Assembly: GCA_029056365.1 (NCBI GenBank)
Contig: JAIDBM010000169.1
Coordinates: 1 to 10,352 of the forward strand
From: Muribaculaceae bacterium
GTDB lineage: Bacteria > Bacteroidota > Bacteroidia > Bacteroidales > Muribaculaceae
Direction: 5' to 3'
Length of the DNA: 10,352 nt
The translations under genes were made by a program, and so were the position numbers. Under the pieces are notes generated by a model. The model did no database searches. It worked only from the letters and a program-made list of their open reading frames with translations, and was not told where the DNA came from. Positions 1-6,427 of the stretch are shown piece by piece; position 1 is the first letter of the stretch, and each line of letters opens with the position of its first letter.

Positions 1-2078
1 ACAGTAACCACTTTGTCGATGAATTCTATTCCTTCAATAGTTGAATATGGCAAAGGCTGCTGTTGCGACCTATAGAACCGCTGACTCAGTACAGGCTGAA
101 GTGTGCCGTTTACAATACTCGACTTGCCGCTGCCCGACACCCCGGCCACACATGTGAAAGTGCCAAGTGGAACTGCAAAATCCACATTCTTTAAATTATG
201 GCCGGTGCATCCTTTAAGCAAAAGCGTCTTGCCGTTGCCTTTCCTGCGAGGGGGATTCTGCCCCACCTTCATGGAACCATTAAGATATCGGGCCGTGAGG
301 GTATCGCTCCGGAGCATATCTTTCGGAGTTCCGGCGAATACCACCTGACCGCCTTTGCGCCCTGCTCCCGGGCCGATGTCTATCACCCAGTCTGCATCAA
401 GCATAATATCTTTGTCGTGTTCCACAACGATAATGGAATTGGAGGCATCGCGTAGCCGCTGCAGTGAGTCAATCAGACGCCGGTTGTCGCGCTGGTGAAG
501 TCCGATTGACGGCTCGTCAAGTATATAAAGAACATTCACAAGCTCAGAACCAAGCTGTGTGGCCAGGCGTATACGCTGGCTTTCGCCTCCGGACAATGTG
601 CCGGAATTACGGTTCAGCTGAAGATAGTCGAGTCCGACATCAACCAGAAAACCGAGCCGGGTCGTCACTTCTTTCAATATCTCCACTGCCACGGTATGGT
701 CTTTTCCGTCGAGCCGTTTCTCTACATCGATGCACCATCGGTACAAATGGCCGATGTCCATGCGGGTGAGTTCGGCAATGTTCATGCCGTCTACAAAAAA
801 ATGCAGCGACTCCCGGCACAATCTGTCGCCATTGCACTGCGGACAGGTCACACGTGAAAAGAACTGTCCGCTCCATTTTTTTGCATTCGAACCGGAATCG
901 TCGGTCTGCTGCATCTCCAGATATTTGATCAAACCCTCATAAGTCTGAAAGTAATTCTGGGTACTCATTGTGTCGTTTTTGAGCTGGAGCCGGTCGGTTG
1001 TTCCATTCATGATGTCGCCGATACATTCATCGCTCAGCTTCCCCACAGGCGTCTTCAGGTCATAGCCATACTTCTCGCAGATTGCCGCTATTTGCCAGAA
1101 AATCATAGTATTTTTCTGTTTGCCAAGCGGAACGATACCTCCTGCTGCAATGGACATTGACTCATCAGGCATGATTTTCTGTCGGTCAACGATATTTACC
1201 GTGCCGAGGCCTTTGCAACATGGACACGCTCCCTGTGGCGAATTGAACGAAAAATCATGTGGCGCCGGCTCCCGGTAGGATAGTCCGGTTACAGGGTCCA
1301 TAAGCTGGCGGCTGTAATGACTCAGAACATTGTCTTCAATATCATATACCAGCATCTGCTTGTCGCCAAGACGCATAGCCTCCGAAACGCTGTCTCTCAC
1401 ACGGACTTCGTCTTTAGGCATAGGCTTCATTCGGTCGATTACAAGCTCAATACTGTGATTCTTGTAACGGTCGAGTTTCATTCCGGGAATTATTTCCCGG
1501 AGTTCTCCGTCAACTCGTACATGTAGGTAGCCCTTGCGATGAAGGCTCTCGAAAAGGTCTTTGTAATGCCCCTTTCTGTTCTTTACAAGCGGCGCGAGTA
1601 TATTTATTTTCCTGCCTTCGAACTTCTCAAGTATCAGTTGTACGATTTTTTCTTCGGAATACTTAACCATCTCGGCTCCCGATTCATAACTTCTCGCTTT
1701 GCCTATACGTGAGTATAACAGGCGCAGAAAATCGTAAATCTCGGTAGTGGTTCCGATTGTACTCCGAGGGTTTTTGTTCACTGTCTTCTGCTCTATTGCA
1801 ATCACAGGGTTCAGTCCGGTTATCTTGTCTACATCCGGACGCTCAAGAGTTCCGAGCATATTACGGGCATAGGTCGAGAAAGTTTCTATATAGCGACGCT
1901 GGCCTTCAGCAAAAATTGTGTTGAAGGCCAGACTCGATTTACCGCTGCCGCTCAACCCGGTTATTACAGTAAGTTTTCCGTGCGGTATCTCTACATCGAT
2001 ATTTTTCAGATTGTTTTCTCTTGCTCCTATTACCGTCAGACGGTCAAACCCGTCTGTGGCAATGATTTTATCTGTCAT
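1..2078 (-). CDS. uvrA: UvrA, excinuclease ABC subunit A (3' end beyond window)
   Basis: This is the damage-recognition ATPase of nucleotide excision repair; it works in the cytoplasm as a dimer with UvrB. The visible 692 codons cover about three quarters of a usual UvrA of about 940 residues. Walker A of the first ATPase is GLSGSGKSS (residues 41-49), and the NPRSTIGT stretch typical of UvrA lies at 103-110. The ABC signature LSGGESQRIRLAT starts at 495, followed by ILDEPSIGLHQRD. Walker A of the second ATPase is GVSGSGKSS (646-654). One CxxC pair (CPCC, 285-288) is seen, but the partner pair that normally precedes FSFNSP is absent, so the first zinc module looks incomplete. The ATG shares its A with the TGA stop of the preceding transglycosylase gene (TGATG), so translation is probably coupled. 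The second zinc finger and second signature would lie outside the window. The family call is secure. Confidence 0.97.
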   Translation of the reverse strand, partial: MTDKIIATDGFDRLTVIGARENNLKNIDVEIPHGKLTVITGLSGSGKSSLAFNTIFAEGQRRYIETFSTYARNMLGTLERPDVDKITGLNPVIAIEQKTVNKNPRSTIGTTTEIYDFLRLLYSRIGKARSYESGAEMVKYSEEKIVQLILEKFEGRKINILAPLVKNRKGHYKDLFESLHRKGYLHVRVDGELREIIPGMKLDRYKNHSIELVIDRMKPMPKDEVRVRDSVSEAMRLGDKQMLVYDIEDNVLSHYSRQLMDPVTGLSYREPAPHDFSFNSPQGACPCCKGLGTVNIVDRQKIMPDESMSIAAGGIVPLGKQKNTMIFWQIAAICEKYGYDLKTPVGKLSDECIGDIMNGTTDRLQLKNDTMSTQNYFQTYEGLIKYLEMQQTDDSGSNAKKWSGQFFSRVTCPQCNGDRLCRESLHFFVDGMNIAELTRMDIGHLYRWCIDVEKRLDGKDHTVAVEILKEVTTRLGFLVDVGLDYLQLNRNSGTLSGGESQRIRLATQLGSELVNVLYILDEPSIGLHQRDNRRLIDSLQRLRDASNSIIVVEHDKDIMLDADWVIDIGPGAGRKGGQVVFAGTPKDMLRSDTLTARYLNGSMKVGQNPPRRKGNGKTLLLKGCTGHNLKNVDFAVPLGTFTCVAGVSGSGKSSIVNGTLQPVLSQRFYRSQQQPLPYSTIEGIEFIDKVVT

Positions 2079-3043
2079 CAATCGGTCCAGTTTGTGTTAT
2101 ATATTTTCTTCTGCTGGGTACTTCTTTTCAATGAACGCTCCTTCGGCACCCGCACCTTGTATTTTTTTCCGGCTTTATTGGTGAGCTGCTTTGCCCTTAT
2201 CCAAGGGTTCTCATCGCGTAGCTGGGCATACGTTATCCCGTGGTCGGCCGCCCATTGTGGCCAGCTTGGAACCGGGCCTGATACCTCGACTACATCGCAC
2301 TCAACGGGCATGTACAACTGGTCTTCACTCAAATCAAATCCGAAAGCTTTAGGATTCTCGAATATAGCCTTGGTGGCCATGATGCGGAATACATAGCGCG
2401 AAGTCTCTTCATTCAGATAAAGATCAAACGCTGTGTCTCCCATCTGTGAATCAAGTTCCCCGCTTATTCGGGTCGGCCCGGCGTTGTAGGCGGCCATGGC
2501 TGAAACCCAGTCGCCATATTGTGCCTTGTATTTTTTCAGGTAGCGGCATGCGGCGGCTGTTGCCTTCTCGATGTTATAACGTTCGTCCACCTCATCGCCT
2601 ACCTCAAGTCCGTATTGCCGTCCGGTCGATGGCATGAACTGCCACATACCGCCGGCCTTGGCCGGAGAAAGAGCTCGCGGATTGAGCGAACTTTCCACAC
2701 AAGCCAGATAAATAATATCGTCGGGCATACCGTTGGCTTTGAGTATCGGAGCTATGACCGGAAAATATTTATTGGCCCGTTTGAGCATGAGCAATGTAGT
2801 TCCGTGTGTATATGCCATTGACGTCAGCTCCCGGTCGAACCGTTCATACATGTCCACTCTGTCAAGGTCCACTTTGTCGCCACACAAGCTGTAAGACCGT
2901 GGTATACGGGGATTGACGACTGATGAAAACTCAACGTCAGGCGCCGATGACACCGGTTCCGCCATTGTGTCGTTTGATGTCGAAAGTATGAAAGAGAGTG
3001 CTATTGCAGCAGTTATTCCCGCTGCACCATAATATTTGAGCAT
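2078..3043 (-). CDS. GH23 lytic transglycosylase, MltD-like
   Basis: This is a 321-residue envelope enzyme predicted to cleave peptidoglycan glycan strands to 1,6-anhydroMurNAc ends. An N-terminal hydrophobic segment (about residues 4-22) is a signal peptide or anchor. The SLT domain (about 85-235) holds the catalytic glutamate E117 in ESSLNP, the GGMWQFMPSTGR block (131-142) and AYNAGP (185-190), all typical of family GH23. Residues about 247-300 (VVEVSGPVPSWPQWAADHGI onward, ending KYKVRVP) resemble one degenerate LysM-like module, fewer than in classical MltD. I chose the ATG at 3043, 25 bp after the upstream stop, because the longer reading frame begins with GTG at 3097 inside the previous gene and would put 18 polar residues before the signal segment. 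It is the middle gene of a three-gene operon and overlaps uvrA by one base. The enzyme class is sure; the physiological role is inferred. Confidence 0.92.
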   Translation of the reverse strand: MLKYYGAAGITAAIALSFILSTSNDTMAEPVSSAPDVEFSSVVNPRIPRSYSLCGDKVDLDRVDMYERFDRELTSMAYTHGTTLLMLKRANKYFPVIAPILKANGMPDDIIYLACVESSLNPRALSPAKAGGMWQFMPSTGRQYGLEVGDEVDERYNIEKATAAACRYLKKYKAQYGDWVSAMAAYNAGPTRISGELDSQMGDTAFDLYLNEETSRYVFRIMATKAIFENPKAFGFDLSEDQLYMPVECDVVEVSGPVPSWPQWAADHGITYAQLRDENPWIRAKQLTNKAGKKYKVRVPKERSLKRSTQQKKIYNTNWTD

Positions 3044-3068
3044 TGCAGATTCTTTACTTAATTTCTGG

Positions 3069-4394
3069 TTATTCTTCAGTAACTGAGTTGTTGCCACCGT
3101 GGTAGCCTATGATATTTATGTCTCCGCTGAGTTTATATTTCTTGCCGTCGGAGCCTTCGGCACGAATCACATAATAATATGTTCCGGCCGGAACATATTT
3201 GCCTCCGTATTTGCCGTCCCATCCAATCGACGGGTCTGTGGTATTGAACAGCTCTGTTCCCCATCGGTTGAATATATGACACTCAAAATCAATCAGCGAT
3301 TTGTAGCTTACTCGCCATTCGTCGTTTACCCCGGGAGAGGTGAACGGTGTGAAAGCATTAGGGCATCTCAGCGCCGACTCTCCTATGAAAATCTCATATG
3401 TTGGACCGACAAATTCACAGCTGCCTTCAGCGTTGTCTGCTATAAAACGAACATACGATGTACCTTGTTCACGGAATGTGTGTTCAATCTCAAGTTCGTT
3501 ATAACGGTAATCCACTATTCCGAATTCAGGATCCGACGATATTTGCCACTCGCGGAAAACGGCGGCATCGCTTACCGCGGCTGTGAACGTGATTTCACAC
3601 GGTGCACTGCCGCCAAGTTGCGCTTCGGTATCTTTCTGCTCATTGGGAACATCGCGTTCTGTCTGTATGGCTGTGGTTTCGGCACTCACGGCCCTGGCAT
3701 GCCATTGTTCTGATGTCACCTGCTGTTCTTCATTCCAGTAGCTTGTAAACCGGTCGCCCGACATGTGGAATTCCGTGTCGCAAAGAGGCGCCTCAACCGA
3801 TATTGTCTCCTGCAGATATGGTATCGATACCGTTGTCGGCGAAGGCTGATACGAACCGGAGTCGCTGTTATATACCAGACTGGTATACTCTATTTTTATC
3901 TCTCGGCTCAACACTTCAGAACGTCCGTTGATTGTATAATACTGTATCCGGTCGCCGGAGCCATACGGAACGAGTGATGTCCGGTCGCAATCCTGCTCTG
4001 ACGCTATTCCAAGTCCGTCCAGCTCAAGTCTGTGGGATGCGTAGTCAACAAACCAATAATAATGGCTTACCCCTCCGGTTGTGGCTACAATGCCTATGTC
4101 TCCTCCGTCGAGAACAATACCCCACTCCCGACCGTCATGACTGACGTCACCGATTTCCTCGGCATATGCAGCTCCAAGATTACTGAAGCGCTGCCAGCTC
4201 ACAGGGGCGTCTGACTTATAGGTAATCCGCACTCCTGCTGTGGCCGGAAGAACGTATATGCCACCATCAAGACCGGTGTTTGCCGGTGCTTCAACTTTCA
4301 TAGGACGTGTTTCAGCCGGAACTATAAGCTGGCCCGTCATTCCGACAGGACACCCCAGACTTATGGATATTATTATCAGGGAGATTTTGTTCAT
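3069..4394 (-). CDS. Secreted protein with T9SS type B (CHU_C) sorting domain
   Basis: This 441-residue protein begins with a signal peptide (MNKISLIIISISLG, with possible cleavage before Q22). Its C-terminal 100 residues form the gliding-motility-associated domain used as a type IX secretion signal: PNAFTPFTSPGVNDEW (345-360), FNRWGTELF (375-383), GWDGKYGGKYVPAGTYYYVI (391-410) and a closing LSGDINIIG (422-430). Residues about 262-340 look like an immunoglobulin/PKD-like beta-sandwich (SYVRFIADNAEGSC and the flanking strands). I do not recognise the first 260 residues, which look rich in beta strands and contain few cysteines. By family knowledge such proteins are exported by the Sec system and then across the outer membrane by T9SS; the cargo function here is unknown. 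It is the first gene of the operon with the transglycosylase and uvrA. The ATG is five bases from a promoter box, so a leaderless mRNA is possible. Confidence 0.88.
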   Translation of the reverse strand: MNKISLIIISISLGCPVGMTGQLIVPAETRPMKVEAPANTGLDGGIYVLPATAGVRITYKSDAPVSWQRFSNLGAAYAEEIGDVSHDGREWGIVLDGGDIGIVATTGGVSHYYWFVDYASHRLELDGLGIASEQDCDRTSLVPYGSGDRIQYYTINGRSEVLSREIKIEYTSLVYNSDSGSYQPSPTTVSIPYLQETISVEAPLCDTEFHMSGDRFTSYWNEEQQVTSEQWHARAVSAETTAIQTERDVPNEQKDTEAQLGGSAPCEITFTAAVSDAAVFREWQISSDPEFGIVDYRYNELEIEHTFREQGTSYVRFIADNAEGSCEFVGPTYEIFIGESALRCPNAFTPFTSPGVNDEWRVSYKSLIDFECHIFNRWGTELFNTTDPSIGWDGKYGGKYVPAGTYYYVIRAEGSDGKKYKLSGDINIIGYHGGNNSVTEE

Positions 4395-4399
4395 TGATA

Positions 4400-4430
4400 C
4401 AAAATTAATAAAAAACGGACTACATACAAA
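4400..4430 (-). promoter_or_regulatory. Bacteroidota-type promoter for the CHU_C/transglycosylase/uvrA operon
   Basis: On the minus strand a TTTG box (4430-4427) is followed after exactly 19 bases by TAATTTTG (4407-4400), matching the known Bacteroides -33/-7 consensus TTTG-N19..21-TAnnTTTG. Only five bases separate the -7 box from the ATG at 4394, so transcription would begin at or next to the start codon. The match is seen in the sequence; activity is inferred. Confidence 0.7.
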
Positions 4431-4460
4431 ACGTATTTGAGTTTTTTATATTATCTGATC

Positions 4461-4509
4461 AAGAAAGAAAATGCCTTCCTGAACCGCATCGCTACGGCTG
4501 GAAGGCATT
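4461..4509 (-). terminator. Rho-independent terminator after the PRiA4_ORF3-family gene
   Basis: Read on the minus strand, a perfect 10-bp stem AATGCCTTCC/GGAAGGCATT (arms at 4509-4500 and 4479-4470) encloses a 20-base loop containing a small CCG/CGG sub-stem. It is followed directly by the T-rich run TTTCTTTCTT. It starts 20 bases after the stop codon at 4530 and stands upstream of the next operon's promoter, which insulates the two units. Confidence 0.85.
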
Positions 4510-4529
4510 GATTCTTATTGGTGAAAATA

Positions 4530-5096
4530 TCAGAATTTCATTTCATCGAAGCCAGCACTGTCCAGATCTTCAAGATCATACTGGTCGTCTGCAAAGGCTT
4601 CGTCATCATCGAAATCATCGACAGTCATTGCCGATGCGTTTGCAGCAGCCTTGGCGTCGGTCTTGGCATCAAGTTCGTCAAGATCCATCTCAAGTATCTG
4701 TGACGGAGCATGGCCGAGCGACAATGAGCATACAGGGTCCTTGAGGTTACGGCCGGGAATATATTCAGCCATCTCCATAAAGAAAGCCCTCTCGGTAAGA
4801 TAATCAAATACGAACAGTAGCTTCTGCCCCTCGTCTTCGATCATGTCTTCAAGTATGGTATCTTCCATCAGCCATATGTCTTCGGATGAGTCCGCTCCCA
4901 TGTCTTCAAGAGTGATTTCTTTCTCTTTTTCCCAATTGTCATCGCATATGAAAAATGAGCACAACTGGTTCTTGTCATATGCCACGCTGTCGCATATCGC
5001 GTTTTTCAAATCCTGAAATGTCGCGCTGGCGTCAATGGTTATCTCACGTTTGAAGTTATTCACCTCATCGGATAAAAGTCTGAATTTGTATACCAT
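4530..5096 (-). CDS. PRiA4_ORF3 (IS1096 passenger TnpR-like) family protein with acidic tail
   Basis: This 188-residue soluble protein has no signal peptide. The first 140 residues fit the plasmid pRiA4b ORF-3 family (Pfam PRiA4_ORF3) as it occurs in Bacteroidota. The features are a start of the MVYKFRLLSDEV type, the stretch SFFICDDNWEKEKEITLEDM (47-66), and GQKLLFVFDYLTERAFFMEM (90-109). Residues about 137-187 are an acidic low-complexity tail (DDFDDDEAFADDQYDLEDLD) that is probably disordered. Family members are named after mobile-element passengers, but the biochemical role is not known to me; in Bacteroidota they commonly stand alone in the chromosome. Here the gene is a single unit with its own promoter and terminator and no mobile-element ends around it. 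The ATG at 5096 is the first start in frame. The family is probable and the function unassigned. Confidence 0.82.
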   Translation of the reverse strand: MVYKFRLLSDEVNNFKREITIDASATFQDLKNAICDSVAYDKNQLCSFFICDDNWEKEKEITLEDMGADSSEDIWLMEDTILEDMIEDEGQKLLFVFDYLTERAFFMEMAEYIPGRNLKDPVCSLSLGHAPSQILEMDLDELDAKTDAKAAANASAMTVDDFDDDEAFADDQYDLEDLDSAGFDEMKF

Positions 5097-5155
5097 AGTT
5101 TTGAGGATGTTTGATTCTGTAGCGGAGAGAATGTCCGTGTTGCTGAAACACGATG

Positions 5156-5188
5156 CGAAGTTAATAAATCTAATACAATATATCCAAA
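5156..5188 (-). promoter_or_regulatory. Promoter for the PRiA4_ORF3-family gene
   Basis: On the minus strand TTTG (5188-5185) is followed after 21 bases by TAACTTCG (5163-5156), one mismatch from TAnnTTTG. This predicts a 5' leader of about 55-60 bases before the ATG at 5096, containing a weak GTGTT/AACAC hairpin. Apart from this, 5097-5253 holds nothing I can name. Confidence 0.6.
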
Positions 5189-5253
5189 GAAATTGTTGAA
5201 AAAATTTAGAGTCGGCTATAATAACATCGTATTTTGAACTGATTATGACTTGG

Positions 5254-5283
5254 TCAGTTGTTGCTTTCTACTGCGGGGTATGT
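5254..5283 (-). pseudogene. Severed C-terminal codons of the phosphoethanolamine-transferase-like gene
   Basis: If the IS and one TAA duplicate are removed, the frame of the gene at 6410-8098 continues without a break from AAA AAT TTA into ACA TAC CCC GCA GTA GAA AGC AAC AAC TGA here. The ancestral protein therefore ended LKNLTYPAVESNN. These nine codons plus stop are now stranded on the far side of the element and are untranslated. The reconstruction rests directly on the sequence and on the 3-bp target duplication. Confidence 0.85.
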
Positions 5284-5286
5284 TAA
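5284..5286. repeat. Left target-site duplicate (TAA) of the IS
   Basis: TAA directly abuts the left terminal repeat and is repeated at 6428-6430 after the right one. A 3-bp TNA duplication is characteristic of the IS1031/IS427 side of the IS5 family. Confidence 0.85.
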
Positions 5287-5320
5287 GAGCCGGTTCGACA
5301 ATAAATGTTAAATGCAGAGC
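5287..5320. repeat. Left terminal inverted repeat of the IS
   Basis: This 34-bp repeat is identical, after reverse complementing, to 6394-6427. It begins GAGCCGGTTCGACAAT and ends AAATGCAGAGC. It lies at the transposase 3' end. Confidence 0.95.
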
Positions 5321-5413
5321 GGCCAATCGTCGAACGATGTTCTTCAGGCTTTGAGGGAGCGATGGGGCTCCATCGTGACCGAAAAGCCTGAAGAACAGCG
5401 CCGACGAGTGGCC
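5321..5413. repeat. Nested 93-bp palindrome abutting the left terminal repeat
   Basis: Three stacked stems share one centre. The outer arms are 5321-5332 and 5402-5413 (GGCCAATCGTCG against CGACGAGTGGCC, one mismatch). The middle arms are 5339-5352 and 5383-5396 (GTTCTTCAGGCTTT against AAAGCCTGAAGAAC, perfect). The inner arms are 5360-5365 and 5370-5375 (CGATGG/CCATCG around GGCT). The structure starts at the base after the terminal repeat and ends 60 bp from the transposase stop. It could fold as a strong RNA hairpin on either strand or as a cruciform. It lacks a downstream T tract, so it is not a standard terminator. The role is unknown. Confidence 0.85.
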
Positions 5414-5473
5414 GAGGCGATGGTAACTTCGCCGGGAACAGCGTTGTAAATCAAAAGCATGTAGAGCCTTGAA

Positions 5474-6218
5474 TCATCGGATATATCTCAGCATGAACAG
5501 AATGGATGCCAGATATGTCATGGTACGAGCTGTCGAAAGATAACGTTCGTAGTTGCGGCACAGGCGTCGGAAGTTTTCAAGCCACGCATTGGTCCGCTCA
5601 ACCACCCATCGTCCTGATATTGGAATAAACTGATGTGTCCCAAAGTTGGATTTGACGCATTCAATCGTAAATCCATCCAGTGTCGAATCAATTCCGCGAT
5701 AACCATGATCTGCCTTTACCAGAGATATTGATGAATAGTATATCCGCATGTCAGACAACAACATGGCCACACCTTTTGAATCATATACGTTTGCCGTTGT
5801 GACATCACAAAAGGGGCAGGCCGTCAGAGTCCACCAGTATATGCCGCTTTATACCTTTGACTTTCTTGAATCCGTCAACACCCTTCTGTGACTGCGGGTT
5901 TGCCGACCGGACACTTTGGCTGTCAACGGCTGCGACTGTAGGTTCGCCTCTGCGTCCGCTTTTCAGTCAGCGTGCATTTACAAGCCGGTGCAGAAACTGT
6001 ATCAGAAAGTCTGATTCGATCCATTTCCGGAAATGATAGTATACGGTAGTCGGCCTTGGATAATAATATTTAGGCAACATCTTCCATTGACAGCCTGTGT
6101 ATACCAGATATGCTATCGCATTGAACACCTTGTACAGGTCTATATGCTCCTTTCCATGAAAATGGCGGAGAAACTTCCTGATATGCCGGCGTTGACCCTT
6201 GTTAAACTTGATATTCAT
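5474..6218 (-). pseudogene. IS5-family DDE transposase, broken by stop codon and frameshift
   Basis: The reading begins at the ATG at 6218 (MNIKFNKGQRRH; a TTG at 6227 is in frame but less likely). It gives the N-terminal IS5 domain with GCQWKMLPKYYYPRPTTVYY. An in-frame TGA at 5969-5967 interrupts HRLVNAR*LKSGRRGEP. The same frame continues through AVDSQSV (first catalytic D, codon 5924-5922), KGFKKVKGIKRH-type sequence and LVDSDGLPL. Near 5808-5812 the frame is lost: about two bases are missing compared with the expected LPLFCDVTTANV. The new frame gives CDVTTANVYDSKG, KADHGYRG (second D, 5710-5708), WVVERTNAW (catalytic E, 5599-5597) and RLCRNYERYL, ending TGA at 5474. All three DDE residues are therefore encoded but not in one frame. 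Sequencing error could mimic one lesion; two independent ones make inactivity likely. Confidence 0.9.
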
Positions 6219-6310
6219 TATACACAAGAATTGTATTTATGTTGTATAACGTACTCCCGCATCTTTGGGTCGCATCAAGGAATAAAAGTTACCGTCGCCT
6301 CGCATCTCAT
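6218..6310 (-). other. Possible short leader frame ahead of the transposase (interrupted by TGA)
   Basis: A 31-codon frame runs MRCEATVTFIP, then TGA at 6277-6275, then CDPKMREYVIQHKYNSCV, and stops with TAA whose last base is the A of the transposase ATG (TAATG). The junction resembles translational coupling, and the TGA would be another lesion if the frame was once used. Nothing else supports coding; it may be chance. The rest of 6228-6393 holds only the inverted repeat listed separately. Confidence 0.25.
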
Positions 6311-6316
6311 GGGCGC

Positions 6317-6376
6317 TTTTTTCGTTGTCGCTCAGTCACAGTGCAAAGGCACTGCTCCTTCGTGACAACAAAAAAA
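6317..6376. repeat. Inverted repeat inside the right end of the IS
   Basis: The outer arms TTTTTTCGTTGTC (6317-6329) and GACAACAAAAAAA (6364-6376) pair with one mismatch. In the centre CAGTGC (6339-6344) and GCACTG (6349-6354) pair around AAAG. On the transposase strand this lies in the leader, about 100 bases before the ATG. The T run precedes the stem and the A run follows it on both strands, so it is an A/U-extended stem and not an intrinsic terminator. Confidence 0.7.
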
Positions 6377-6393
6377 TCTCTCCATGATATGCG

Positions 6394-6427
6394 GCTCTGC
6401 ATTTAACATTTATTGTCGAACCGGCTC
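6394..6427. repeat. Right terminal inverted repeat of the IS
   Basis: This is the perfect partner of 5287-5320. Read on the minus strand from its outer edge it encodes GAG CCG GTT CGA CAA TAA in the frame of the interrupted gene, which supplies the tail EPVRQ and a stop codon. Confidence 0.95.

Larger units (their letters stand above)
5287..6427 (-). mobile_element. IS5-family insertion sequence, 1141 bp, complete ends
   Basis: Both ends are defined by perfect 34-bp inverted repeats (5287-5320 and 6394-6427) starting GAGCCGGTTCGACAAT and flanked by the direct repeat TAA. Inside is one transposase frame on the minus strand (5474-6218), now broken. The transposase has the N-terminal domain (DUF4096-like) and DDE domain of the IS5 family. 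Long inverted repeats lie just inside each end. The element is in the same orientation as the gene it interrupted, so read-through from the envelope operon would transcribe the transposase strand. Perfect repeats and an intact target duplication indicate a recent insertion; the broken transposase means it would now need help in trans. I cannot assign it to a named IS without a database. Confidence 0.93.

Noticed and set aside
3044..3097. Longer N-terminus of the transglycosylase (GTG start)
   Set aside because: It would start inside the previous gene and place 18 polar residues before the signal segment.
3099..3713. 204-codon plus-strand open frame
   Set aside because: It is antisense to the CHU_C-domain gene, has no family features, and the minus-strand gene is clearly real.
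5805..5818. Programmed -1 frameshift in the transposase
   Set aside because: The CCCCTTTTG run looks slippery, but the frame needed to reach CDVTTANV is +1 (or -2), not -1, so a 2-base deletion fits better.
5967..5969. TGA inside the transposase read as recoding (selenocysteine or read-through)
   Set aside because: No selenocysteine-type structure or reason for recoding is seen. A second, independent frame lesion lies downstream, so simple decay explains it.
6317..6376. Right-end inverted repeat as an intrinsic terminator
   Set aside because: On both strands the T run precedes the stem and an A run follows, which is the wrong order for termination.
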